DNA of 64,000 bases, from positions 558,001 through 622,000 of the forward strand of contig JAHYIO010000004.1 in NCBI GenBank assembly GCA_020543525.1, given 5' to 3'. The notes under the pieces are model-generated. The model was not told the origin of the DNA and ran no database searches. It saw only the letters and a program-made list of their open reading frames with translations. Positions within the stretch are counted from its first letter, which is position 1, and each line of letters starts with the position of its first letter. This document shows, piece after piece, positions 40,719 to 50,794 of the stretch. The DNA is from Coriolopsis trogii (lineage: Eukaryota; Basidiomycota; Agaricomycetes; Polyporales; Polyporaceae). The position numbers and the translations under genes are program-made.

Positions 40719-41085
40719 TGAGTCGGCATGGGCTATCCTGCGAATGGTAGAGACGGAAGTAGAGGCGGAGGAGGAGAGAAGAAGATGAGATCATGGTAAT
40801 CTAGAATGGTGCTTCCGTACTGAAACCCTGTTGGACACAGCAATTGGACGTAGAGTGTTTCGCTGCACCACCATACACTCGTACGGAGTGCGAGCTCAGG
40901 CGAAGACATCGTCGCTAGTCACATTCATCGTGATGCTTGGTCCTTCACACAAAGCTGTTTTTCTCGTCCAATGGCTCTTCAGACAGGCGGAACAAGTTGC
41001 AAACACCGACGAAATTCGTATACGTGACGTCCTTCAAGCGACCAAGTACATGTGCAATCCAAGAAACAACGGGGTACTGTTACAA
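40719..41085. other. Intergenic region, convergent MDR and HET-2
   Basis: 367 bp between two gene ends. Nothing recognised. Confidence 0.5.
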
Positions 41086-44000
41086 TCACGTCAGGTGCAC
41101 GTATTCCTGCTGAACCTGTCCTGCATCGTAGTATATGACGTTCCGACTGTCAAGATCCTCAGCGCGTAAGTCCCCGGCATCGAAAGGAATGGTTTTAGCA
41201 CCAGCAACAAACGAACAACGCAGAGACACAGGAATGTCCTCCTCATCACATTCAGCCTGCGGCTGTTGGAGGCCAATGATGCAAGGGCCGCCATCCTCCA
41301 ACGGACGGCCTCCGCCTAGTAGCAGACAGTCAGCCACATACTGGGACCCGGGAGACTGATCGGGAGACGATGTGACTTCTGGTGGATCAGGTATGACCAC
41401 ATAGAGATAGCGTTCTGACGTCGCGCTCGCCACGGTGGGGTCCTTTAGGATGAATGCAGCCAACTTTTGAGAGCGGCCACCCTCGGTTAGCATACTCCGG
41501 TATGGAGCTGGCGAATCGTCGAGCTCCTTGCGATATGAGGCAAAGTCGACAAGGTAGGGTTGTCGCAACGGGACAACAACATACCAGCCTCTAAGACCAT
41601 CCATCGTACAGATTGCGGGGTTGTCGTCGTTGAGGGGGATCTCTGTCAGTATTCCCTCTGCCAGGGAGTGCGGTGCCCATCGGAAGTGCGGCAAGCTGAG
41701 GGTCCTGCATCCAGAGCTGACGAGCGTGAGGTTCCTGGGTATCCTCCCCAGCTGCACAAGACACTCCCGCATCCGTCTTTCGGCTACGTATTTGCTTGCC
41801 TCGGACTCGTCATCGACTCCATGGGGTTTTTGGATTGCGATTAATGGGGAGATCTTGAGCGGCAAGAGACTAGACACTGCAATGATTTCGTCCTCGGGAT
41901 GTGAGGTCTGCCTCCCGCACAGCGACTCAATGACGTATGGCAAGGTATAGTGCGTTGACTTGGGGTCGGTGTGAACGTCGCGAATGAGGCGGGAGAACAG
42001 TGGGAAGACCGAGACCAATTGGTCCACGGCAAACCAGGCAATATCATCGACTCCAGGATGACCTGCAAACCCCATGGCTTCCGGTGTCAGAGGGCTCAGG
42101 TTGGTGTAGGCAGTGAAGTCAAAGAGAGTGTCAGAGAACTCGAACACCAGCCTCTCTGCCAACATGGCCTCCTGCAGCGTCCACACACGTCGCATCCAGG
42201 GCGACAGATAGATCCGGAGGAAGATCTCCTGCAGCGACTCGACGGTGCGCGAGTCGATCAGCCTCTTCGCGCACATCGCGCGCACACTTGCGTCAATGAC
42301 CAGGACAGTGTCAGCCTCTTTGTAAGTCTGACCCATGAGTTTGATCGCTTTCGTTCGAAGGGCTTTCTCTCGTGGGATGCAGATGGAGTCAAGCCAGAAC
42401 GCCCCGTTCGGTACCAATTTGCATGCGTATGCGGCAATACGCGCGACCTGGCACACCGGTAGCCCCTCCTCCGATGTACTGCCCAATCCATCCGACCACA
42501 CGTGAGAGATCGCAATGTACGGACCCCTCGGTCGACCGACGTACACGCAGAACTGGCGCGTATCCCGAAGTGTCGAGGACGACCACAGGGATGCCACCTG
42601 TTTGAAGGATAAACCGGATGGGGCCCATCGGTGGCCTGATGGCGTTCACAGCGCCGCAACGGCAAGGTGGTGGGTAATGACGGGGAGGATATGGTTTGGA
42701 GTTATCAATGGTAGACAAGGTGCATATTGAGTTGGTACAGGCCTTGTGCTCGTCAACGTGATTCTGAATGTATGGTGGAAGTTGGGAGAATATGGATTGG
42801 ATGCGGGGGTTTTCGTTGAATGGAAAGGGTCGATAGAGGGAGTATGTGCACCACCCTGAACGCACCATATTGGCTTGAATCCAGCCTGGAAGGATCTTGG
42901 AGCAGAGGGGCCCCTGGAGGAGGTCTGACGAATGGAGAAGCTCCATCAGGCTCTTCATCTCGTCAACGTCCGGCCAAACTGAGCATGAAACCCCACAAAC
43001 AGCGAAGATGAAGAACAACAAGCAGCAAGAGATATCCCCAACTGGAACATGGAGCGATACACTCCGGTCGCCTCGCAGTTTGCGATGGCGGGGGGTGAGG
43101 TAGTGTGCGAAACCCATGTCCATCTCGAAAACCCCTAGAGCATCCCGCAAGACGCTCGCCACCTGGCGTCCACGGGATAAGCGTGTCTCCTCGTCCGGCC
43201 AGGAATAGGTTCGCATATAGTCTCGCCATATGCGCATGAGCCGTACCGCATGGAGGCCCGACACTACTAAATTCCGTCCGCAGATTGGTCGGGCGGGCGT
43301 GATCAGGAGGGTCTCCTCTGGTATATGGACGCCTGTGACCGCCTCGAGGAGACCGAAAGTGCCGCAGCTGGTGAATTCTCCAAGGCGGAATCTTTCCTGG
43401 CGCATAGGTGACGCATGAGGGGAGCGATTACGTCGGAGGTCGGAGTAGGATTTGAAATCGGAGCTGACGGCAAAGCCGTCATGGGGATGATTAAACCAGG
43501 GAACGTCGAATGGGCGGGGTATGTCGAACATGGAAGGGCCCACTAGACGTTCGGGCTGGCCATCCTGGCCGACTTTCTCGAGCTCTAGCTTCGTGGGCAC
43601 CTTGAAACCCGACGTATCTGTGTCAACGCAACGCTTTCAGTAGTTATAGCAGTGACAAGAATAGGATGGAGTCTTACTTGGAAGGACAGACTCCTCCTTC
43701 CGATACGCCCTTTTCCTCCGATGACGCCGTGGCACAACGGATAAAATAGCGAACAGGGTCATGATGGATAGCGGGAGTATGGTGGACAATGGGGGTATGG
43801 TGAACAACGGGAGTATGGTGGACAATGGGAGTATAGTGGATAACTTGACCGGGAGTAAGGTAGACAACGGGAATATGGCGGACAATGGGAGCACGATGGA
43901 GAACAAGTACTCGATAGATAACAACAGGGCCAAGAAGATCATGAGCAGATTAGGCCGTCGTCTCTTTGTTGCCGTGTTACGCGAGACCTGCATGTCGTCG

Positions 44001-44253
44001 GCGGTTGGTAGTTACTGGTTAGCGAACAACAGTGAATAGGCTGAATCCGAAGTAACAAACACACCAAAGAAGCTGCTATATCGGCATGTTGGGTGTTCGG
44101 TGCTCTCTCAACCACATCCTTCATCCAATTTCCTCCACCAGCTACATTGGAGGCCCATGCAATGTCCTCGGATTGTTGAGCAACAGCGATGGGTGTCGAG
44201 ACCGTGGCAGCATCCCCAGCGTCGTGCTCTTCAGTACGTTCGCCATCGGGCAT
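41086..44253 (-). pseudogene. HET-domain protein, paralog 2, membrane-anchored and frameshifted
   Basis: Paralog of the HET genes at 7.9 and 47 kb. Exons by splice signals: 44253-44065 (MPDGERTEEHDAGDA..., acidic), 43987-43678 (membrane region) and 43617-41086. Phases fit (0 and 1). Exon 2 encodes RRRPNLLMIFLALLLSIEYL, a long hydrophobic run and then PRRHRRKRAYRK, so this copy should be membrane-tethered. Exon 3 has FDIPRPFDVPWF, LLEAVTGVHIPEETLLI, MRIWRDYMRTYSWP, then PVLRVRRSTEG. There the frame breaks: GPYIAISHVWSDGLGSTSEE resumes in another frame, with one extra G in a GGGG run (plus-strand CCCC 42524-42527). Downstream FWLDSICIPREK and MRRVWTLQEAMLAERL are intact to the stop at 41086-41088. 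It is a young pseudogene, or the base is a sequence error. Confidence 0.75.
43771..43905. repeat. 18-bp coding minisatellite in HET-2 membrane exon
   Basis: About seven imperfect copies of an 18-base unit (plus-strand consensus GGGAGTATGGTGGACAAT), with a small interruption after the fourth. On the minus strand each unit encodes about six residues of the type LSTILP, making most of the hydrophobic segment. Length change would alter the membrane domain in steps of six residues without breaking the frame. Confidence 0.7.
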
Positions 44254-44970
44254 TGTGGCTTCTATGAGGTTGTAGGAATGGATGGATTCTAACAGCTTTA
44301 GGGGCGTGTTGGTTTATGAGAAGCGCGAGGAGAGACAGGTCTCACCGTCAGTTGTAGTGAGCGAGGATGAGGCAAAAAGTTGGAGAGAGTGGTCTTTAGC
44401 TCTTGCTCGGACCGGCGGTGTACTGAAACTACTAAATTCACCATGCGGCATCAGCCTGATCGCAAAGGTCTCATGATACGGCACGTACCTCGCAGGATAG
44501 AGACGAAATGTCTAAAAGACTGAACCAGATCATCAGGTGCTTTGGAGGCGCCGGGGGTGGCAGGAGACTGCTTCGATAAAACGAGCAGCTGGAGTAAAAA
44601 GGCAAGTCCCTGACTTCATGAGGAAGCAATACTCTCATGGTGGACGCAAAATGGCGTAAGACGTGCTGAAATCGTCCACAACGTGTTGTATGCGCATGCC
44701 CGACGTTTGTCACAATCTGAATGGGTCGCAAGGCTAGAACACGATCTCTCACATCCGCAGGTGGGTCGTTGCCAAAAGCGAATGGGGAGTGAGGATGTGT
44801 GGTACTATCACTTGCCAGGCACTGCGGTCGCCCCCAGTGCGGAGTACCGACTCGGGGCATGACAATACCGTAAAACGTGTGCGGCTTCGGGCGTTATCAC
44901 TTGACAAGGCGTGTTCCCACTTTCTCGTAAAGCATAGCAGCTGTACGTGCGAGGACAAAGCGGTGATATA
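44254..44970. other. Intergenic region upstream of HET-2
   Basis: About 0.7 kb; presumably the HET-2 promoter at the left. Short ORFs only. Its right edge is the first copy of the LINE target-site duplication. Confidence 0.45.
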
Positions 44971-44984
44971 ACGGACCTGTCCAC

Positions 44985-45776
44985 TACCTCCTGGCTTGCC
45001 CCACCTACTCGCTGCACCGTGCCATCCACTACCGCCCGCTCGGCTTCTCTGGCCGCAAACTCTCAACGCTTCTCAACTCAGCAGCCGGCCTCAAGCCTCT
45101 TTTTGGTTTCATCAACGCGACAGGGCGATTCCGACAGACCTTCGGAGCGCTATCCGCTGACTCGCTGGATGGCGATGACACCTAGGGCTTTCGCTATATG
45201 ACAGGATTTATGCTGATGCTGCTCTCCCCTCCAGGCTCCTCGCATTCCGGGACTTGTTTGCCTCGGCTATGTTCGCTAAGACACCCCGACTGTAACTTTG
45301 GTAGAGTACGGCTACGGCGCGCATGACCCTCACGCCACGGGAGGAGGGGAGTTCTGACAGGGGTCGGAGGACCGGCTCCTGTACTCCTGCGTGCTAAGAG
45401 GTTTTTCGCCCAGCAGTTATCTACTGCCAGCCATTGTAGCGCGTGCACGCAGGTTTAGATCCTCTTCCCAAGCCATTCAATTGGCCGGTGGCGGCGGGGT
45501 TTGTGCGTGGCGGGGTGGCCCAGTGTACAAACCTCCCTTCTATAGCTTTCTAGTTCTGACGTCTCGGTTCTACACTACGCACCCCCCCCTAATGGCATGG
45601 CCGTGTTGCCTCGGCTCCCCCCTTTTCACCTTCCTACCCCCCTGCCTACGTCTAGTGTACCCCCCCTTCATCGCCGCTTGTAGACCTGCTGCTTGTACCG
45701 TAGAGTATTGCCTACCATAGGGCGCGGCCCTGCCGGGCAATAAACGAGGATCCCAAAAAAAAAAAAAAAAAAAAAA
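44985..45776 (+). mobile_element. 5'-truncated non-LTR retrotransposon (Tad1-like LINE) fragment
   Basis: Roughly 0.8-kb insertion ending in AATAAA and a run of 22 A (45755-45776). A target-site duplication ACGGACCTGTCCAC flanks it (44971-44984 and 45776-45789; the first A of the right copy may belong to the tail). The 5' part has an open frame on + from the junction to TAG at 45183-45185 containing LACPTYSLHRA, LLNSAAGLKPLFGFINATGR and FRQTFGALSADSL, which resembles the C-terminal end of the RNase H region of fungal Tad1-like LINEs. The remainder, pyrimidine-rich, is the 3' UTR. Intact duplication suggests a recent insertion. Confidence 0.75.
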
Positions 45777-45789
45777 CGGACCTGTCCAC

Positions 45790-46179
45790 AATACGTTATC
45801 GTATCTGCGATCGTAGCAAAACGGGCCTGACACCAAAAACTCACCTCACTGTCCTGCGTTTTTGTCCACCTTCTTGGACTAATATGCGATTCTATCTCAG
45901 CACGTTCTCATATCCCTGTCTTCAGACACACGACACATGCATACATAGACAACTCGACTGACGTGCGATATACCCCCAATGGCAGAGCCGCGGCGGGCCT
46001 GCCGGGGGCGGCGGAGGGCCCAATGATAGATTCAAGTTATCGAACCTCCACGTTTTGAATTGAGCGCTGTAGTCTGTAGATGGAGACTGATACCTCATGC
46101 AGCATGCACTCAGTAAAGCTTTGTAGAAGACAATGCAGGCCAAGTTCAGTTCATTTCCTATTGAACAATGAAAATCGAA
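45790..46179. other. Intergenic region
   Basis: 390 bp between the LINE insertion and the duplicated segment. No feature seen. Confidence 0.4.
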
Positions 46180-47034
46180 TGGGCATGATCGTAGTCTTTC
46201 TCACGGACTCGGCGTTCTCCGGCGTTACATTGCCCAGGCGTCGTGCATGCCGTTTTCGCTCATCACATTATGGCCAACGGCCGAACCCTATCCCAGCATG
46301 CTATGGCTCTGATTGACGACCGTGCATTCGAGACATCTCACGAGTGATATGAGGAGACTGTATCGGACTGGAGACGCGGCCATCGAATTCCGACTCTCGT
46401 CATGATTCGTGCCAGTGCATCATGGCCGGGTTAGACGGCATAATACAGGCCACTATATGAAAACCCGTAGACCTGGAATGGGTACACATGCCAAGTATCC
46501 GCGTTAGGTATATGCGGATGGGTGCGCGTCTGCCGGCTGGTTGTGTCCCCACACATGCGGATTCGGGAGGTGATGGCTGAGTATGGGCAGTGCACGGCGG
46601 CGCTGTTTTGCGTACGAGACCGAATACGCTCTTCGATGCGGTGACAGGTTTGCGATAATGGCGAGGCATGATAGCGGAAGGGCAGTGCCCTGTGGAGTGA
46701 ACCTGAACCAAGACTCACTAGAGAAAGGATAGAGCCCAGGGCGAGGCGGAGCCTCAGTGCCTGCGCCTCGTCGTCGACGCGATAGTGATCAACATGCATT
46801 GGCTGGGGATAGCGAGGAGATAGAGTGAGCACAAACGACAAGACAAGCGGGAGTGACAATACGCACCATAGATTGATATATGTCTTGTGTAGTGGCAATA
46901 GATATACAACGCCCTGCAGAGGACCGAGTCTAACGAATAGATAGAGTATCCGAGTGGGAAGGGGGAGACGGAATGAATGCGCAGTGTCGTGAGTGGTGAA
47001 ATGAGAGCTGACAGGAAGTGGAGAGGGAAACAGT
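46180..47034. repeat. Duplicated segment, copy A (decayed)
   Basis: Similar to 50795-52330. Shared stretches include AGTCTTTCTCACGG near 46194 and 50802, GCAGAGGACCGAGTCTAACG near 46916 and 52212, and the 5' part of a small gene. Copy A has lost sequence inside the gene. It abuts the HET-3 stop codon. Confidence 0.7.
46430..46869 (-). pseudogene. Decayed copy of the small gene at 51525-52165
   Basis: Same opening as the intact copy: ATG at 46869 followed at once by a GTGCGT donor, then the exon MHVDHYRVDDEAQALRLRLA and LGSILS ending at GTGAGT. After that the copy keeps pieces equivalent to MHCPHSAI and HNQPADVHAH but lacks roughly 100 bp between them and the conserved C-terminal ALIHGSW-type end. 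Frames disagree, so no full product is expected. Confidence 0.65.
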
Positions 47035-49509
47035 TCATGTCAGAAGGATGTACTCCTGGCGCACATCTTCTTCCCTGATGAACACCTCGGTGACCTCTAC
47101 TCCACCTGCGCTCCCACCACTGCCGGAGCCGCCCTCAGGGTACTCCTCAGCAAAGAGCATAGCCGATGCGACGAATTCACAATGCAGACTCGACACGCCC
47201 GGACCCTCTGGCGGAGCAGCCGCCAATTCCGACTCGTCCGAGTCCACAACCTCGAGCGCCGCCTCGGACTGTTCCCGAGGGCGCCGGAGCGCGACGATGC
47301 AGAACGTCGTCTGCGCCCATTCGTCCGAGGCGAACAGTAGGCAGTCGAACGGCCGCGGGGTGCCTGTCCGTAGCGCGAGCGACACCGGCTCTGGTTCCAG
47401 CATGAGGACGTGGCTCGTGCGCTTTTCTGCGTCGAGCACCATGAAACCTGCCGCAACATCGTCCTCCTCTCCCTCGTCCTCTTGATGCCAGACGCACGAG
47501 GCAACGTCGTCAACGCGCCGGTCCAGAGGCACAAAGCCATACCAGCCCCTCAGACCGTCCCGGGTGCACACCGCGTGCTTATCGTCCCTGTACCACACCG
47601 GGACGTGCGTGTCGATGCTGCCGTCCGCGAGGGAGCGCGGCGCCCACCCAAAGTTCGGCAGCGTCAGCTTGCCGCTCCGCGTCATCGGCAGCTGCCGGGG
47701 GATCTTGCGGAGCTGCAGCAGACACTCGCGCATGCGCTCTTCGACCGCGTTCGGGCCCGTGATCGCGAGCAGCGCGCTCACGTCGAGGGAGAGGAGGCTG
47801 GACACCGCCACGGTCTCGTCTTCCGCCTTCGTCGTCGTCCGCCCGGCGAGCCAGCCCATGGCCGCCTTCAGGGGCACCTCCTTCTCGACGCCGTACAGGC
47901 TGAACGTGGGGACCATCGTGTACAGGCTGTACCCGCGCTTGAAGGCGGCCTCGGACTCCCGCATGCCCTGCGTGAGCATCCAGACGGCGAGCGTGTAGTT
48001 GTAGAGCATGTCCGCGAACTCAAAGTACACCCACCGTGCCAGACGGGCCTCTTGCAGCGTCCAGACACGGCGCATCCAGGGAGAGAGCGCGATGCGGAGG
48101 AAGACCTCCTGCTTCGACTCGGCGGTGCCTCTCTCCACGAGCGCGCGCGAGCACGTCCCGCGCACGGACGCGTCCATGACCACGACGGCCTCGGCTTCTT
48201 TATACGTCCGGGCCATGAGCTTGATCGCGCTCTTGCGCAGGGAGCCCTGGCCAGGGATGCAGAGGGAGTCATTCCAGAACGCGCCTCCTCCCAGCTGTCG
48301 CTGCAATATCTCCTGCGCGTGCGCGGCGATACGTGAGACCTGACACGCCGGCAGGCCCTCCTCTGTTGTGCTGCCCATGCCGTCCGCCCACACGTGCGAG
48401 ATGGCGATGTATGGGCCGTCGGTCGATCGTCGGACGCGGAGGATCGGTGTCCCCGCGGAGGTACAAAGAGCTTCAATGACGGGGATGTTGCCCTCGGCGA
48501 GGATCCGCTGGACTTCGTCATCCGGCGGTCTAATGAATGCACAAGTGCACGAAGGCGGGTCGTGGCGAGGACGGTATTCGTCAGGATCGGCGATGGTGTA
48601 GAAGACGCACGAAGAGTCTGTACAGTCCTTGTGCTCGTCAGCGCTGTCCCGGATGTATGGAGGAAGATGGCAGAGGAAGGACAGCGTGTTTGGGGATTTT
48701 GTGAAAGTCCACGGCGACTGCCGGATAAGGGTGTACGGGCACCATCCCGAACGCAGCATCGAAGCACGACAGGCCCTGATGATCAGCAGCTGGCATTCCG
48801 ACAAGCCGAGCTCGTTCAGCCTCAGCTTGTTCTGCAATGCGCGCATTTCCGGGAGGTCCTCCCAGACCGCGCACGAGAGGCCGGACAGGGTGAGGACGAA
48901 CAACGCCAAGCTACCCTTGACGTCCACGTGGTCCATGGGGTATCCAGCAAAGTCGAGCTTCAGTGTCCAATGCGTCATCCATCGTGATGTAAGCTCGTTG
49001 TCCCCGTTGAAGGCGTCCAATGCGGCCTCTATGATGTATGCCACTTGACGTCCTCGGACCAGACGGCTCGCTTCGTCCGGCCAGGCGTAGTCCTGCATAT
49101 AGTCCCTCCACATACGCATGAGTCGTACCGCCCGGAGCCCCGACACCGCCACGGTTGTATCCGACCCCGTCTTACTCGGATGTGAAGGGGCCGTCATGAG
49201 CAGCGTCTCCTGGGGTATACGGACGACCATCACAGCCTCCAGGAGACCAAAGGTGAGCGCGCTGATCAGGCCTTCCATGGCGGCTTTGTCTCCCGAGAGG
49301 GAGGATCGGTCGACCCAGCGACCACGGAGTCTCAGATAGGTGTCAAAATCGGGGGAGATTTCGTATCCGTCGTGGGGGAAGCCAAACCAGGGGACATCAA
49401 GTGGGCGGGGTATGTCGAACTCCGTGTCCCCCACTGGGCGCTCGGGATCGCCGCCTTCCTGGCCGGTATTGTCGAGCTCTGAGGGTGTGGGCACCCTGAA
49501 CTGCGACAT
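47035..49509 (-). CDS. HET-domain protein, paralog 3
   Basis: Intact HET family protein of 824 residues from the ATG at 49509 (MSQFRVPTPSELDNTGQEG). The frame is also open upstream to 49677, so a longer N-terminus is possible. The paralog-specific N-terminal domain is clear: FDIPRPLDVPWFGFPHDG, FGLLEAVMVVRIPQETLL, LRAVRLMRMWRDYMQDYAWP. The HET core starts near residue 365: YIAISHVWADGMGSTTEEGL, AFWNDSLCIPGQG, TYKEAEAVVVMDAS, WMRRVWTLQEARLA. It ends EEDVRQEYILLT-stop at 47035-47037. One difference is FWNDS where the sisters have FW(I/L)DS. Of the three it is the best candidate for a functional single-exon gene. Role in allorecognition is family inference. Confidence 0.88.
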   Translation of the reverse strand: MSQFRVPTPSELDNTGQEGGDPERPVGDTEFDIPRPLDVPWFGFPHDGYEISPDFDTYLRLRGRWVDRSSLSGDKAAMEGLISALTFGLLEAVMVVRIPQETLLMTAPSHPSKTGSDTTVAVSGLRAVRLMRMWRDYMQDYAWPDEASRLVRGRQVAYIIEAALDAFNGDNELTSRWMTHWTLKLDFAGYPMDHVDVKGSLALFVLTLSGLSCAVWEDLPEMRALQNKLRLNELGLSECQLLIIRACRASMLRSGWCPYTLIRQSPWTFTKSPNTLSFLCHLPPYIRDSADEHKDCTDSSCVFYTIADPDEYRPRHDPPSCTCAFIRPPDDEVQRILAEGNIPVIEALCTSAGTPILRVRRSTDGPYIAISHVWADGMGSTTEEGLPACQVSRIAAHAQEILQRQLGGGAFWNDSLCIPGQGSLRKSAIKLMARTYKEAEAVVVMDASVRGTCSRALVERGTAESKQEVFLRIALSPWMRRVWTLQEARLARWVYFEFADMLYNYTLAVWMLTQGMRESEAAFKRGYSLYTMVPTFSLYGVEKEVPLKAAMGWLAGRTTTKAEDETVAVSSLLSLDVSALLAITGPNAVEERMRECLLQLRKIPRQLPMTRSGKLTLPNFGWAPRSLADGSIDTHVPVWYRDDKHAVCTRDGLRGWYGFVPLDRRVDDVASCVWHQEDEGEEDDVAAGFMVLDAEKRTSHVLMLEPEPVSLALRTGTPRPFDCLLFASDEWAQTTFCIVALRRPREQSEAALEVVDSDESELAAAPPEGPGVSSLHCEFVASAMLFAEEYPEGGSGSGGSAGGVEVTEVFIREEDVRQEYILLT

Positions 49510-49677
49510 ATCTGTTGTGAGAGAGCAGTATTGAGTTGCGGAACACGCGACTTCAGATTCAAGTCCAACCTGGCAGAGAAAGCCCTGTTCGCTGCATGGC
49601 AGAAAGGAATGCTGTAAGAAATGCTGCATATAGGCTTTTGTATCGTCACTTGGTTCGGTGATACGCCAGTCCGACAT

Positions 49678-49920
49678 GTGAACTTGGGCGGCCTCGGGCG
49701 GCGTTACTCAACGAGGTGTGTTCGCTCTATGCGGTATGTCATGACAGTCATATGGACGAGAACACAGGCGTATGGCGATGAACCTTTCCAGAGGACGTTA
49801 TCAGATTGCAATCACTGCATATAGGGTAAGAACTCATCCTGCTTTTACGTTGATATGACACACCGTTCAGCGAACCCCAATTTCTCTGTCGGCAGCGGTC
49901 ACTCAAATGCGTAGGGAATA
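49678..49920. other. HET-3 upstream flank
   Basis: Promoter-side sequence of HET-3; no motif identified. Confidence 0.4.
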
Positions 49921-50589
49921 TGACGCATCAGGAAACAGCGCCCACTCCGGAAGGAGACGGGTCTCCTTTTGATCCGAAGGGAGATTGACATCTCCGATGG
50001 CCCCATCAGGGAGGGTCGAACTCCTACAGGAGTATAATCTCCTGCAGGAGCTCGTTGGAGATGTGTATCCTGCAGGAGAGTCATATCTCCATGATACTCT
50101 CCGCCATAGCCAGAGACTTGGACATGCTGCCATGTACACAGTCAAGTATACACTGGTGCTCCTGTGGTTGGTAGTAAATTGTTGCAATGTCACCATAAAT
50201 AGTCTGCCATTCTACAGGCGGAGGTTGGTGTTGACAGGGTGCTGCTCGAGGCCGGAGGGGTGGACAGGTACACTCTGTCTGTAGAAATGAGTACAAACAT
50301 CGTCACAATGGTGTATCAGTCACTGTTACCTGATATCTGTTGCGGATAGACTCTAGTTATGTATGTGCCACTATCTAGCTCTCAAGAGATGTCACAAAGC
50401 TCACAATAGTACAACTGTGATTGCATACATCGCAAGGAGAACTCCATCTCCTGCAGGATCCACCCATCTCCTGTCGAGGACCCGGCAGGAGATGCAGGAT
50501 CAAGATGGATCGGAAATCTCCGGAGCTCCTCCGGCTCCGTCAGGAGCCTGATGGAGCCAAAAGAGATATCTGCGTTTCCTGATGCGTCA
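49921..50589. mobile_element. 669-bp terminal-inverted-repeat element with palindromic subterminal repeats
   Basis: Perfect 16-bp inverted ends TGACGCATCAGGAAAC (49921-49936 and complement 50574-50589). Both subterminal regions (about 49948-50095 and 50440-50560) are packed with GGAGAT/ATCTCC and palindromes such as CTCCTGCAGGAG. No target-site duplication could be identified and there is no transposase. It looks like a MITE of unknown superfamily; a foldback regulatory element is possible. Confidence 0.65.
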
Positions 50590-50794
50590 GAACATTGGAT
50601 GGTGGCAAGTAACTGTACTAAATGCATGCGTTTGGTCTCATGCCCGGGTGCGTCCCGTAACGGCTTCCAATCTCTCCATAACTCTCCGAGTGAGCCGTGA
50701 GTTGTCTGCAATGAAATCTGGAGGAGTGTGAGAAGGCTGCGTAATAGCTTATCAGGATGTGAGCACTGAGAGAACGCAGAACCACGCAGGGGCG
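50590..50794. other. Short unique spacer
   Basis: Between the TIR element and duplicated copy B. A minus-strand ORF (50382-50852) crosses it and the element but shows no family feature, so I do not call it a gene. Confidence 0.35.

Noticed and set aside
47410..48336. 308-codon plus-strand ORF
   Set aside because: Antisense shadow of HET-3.
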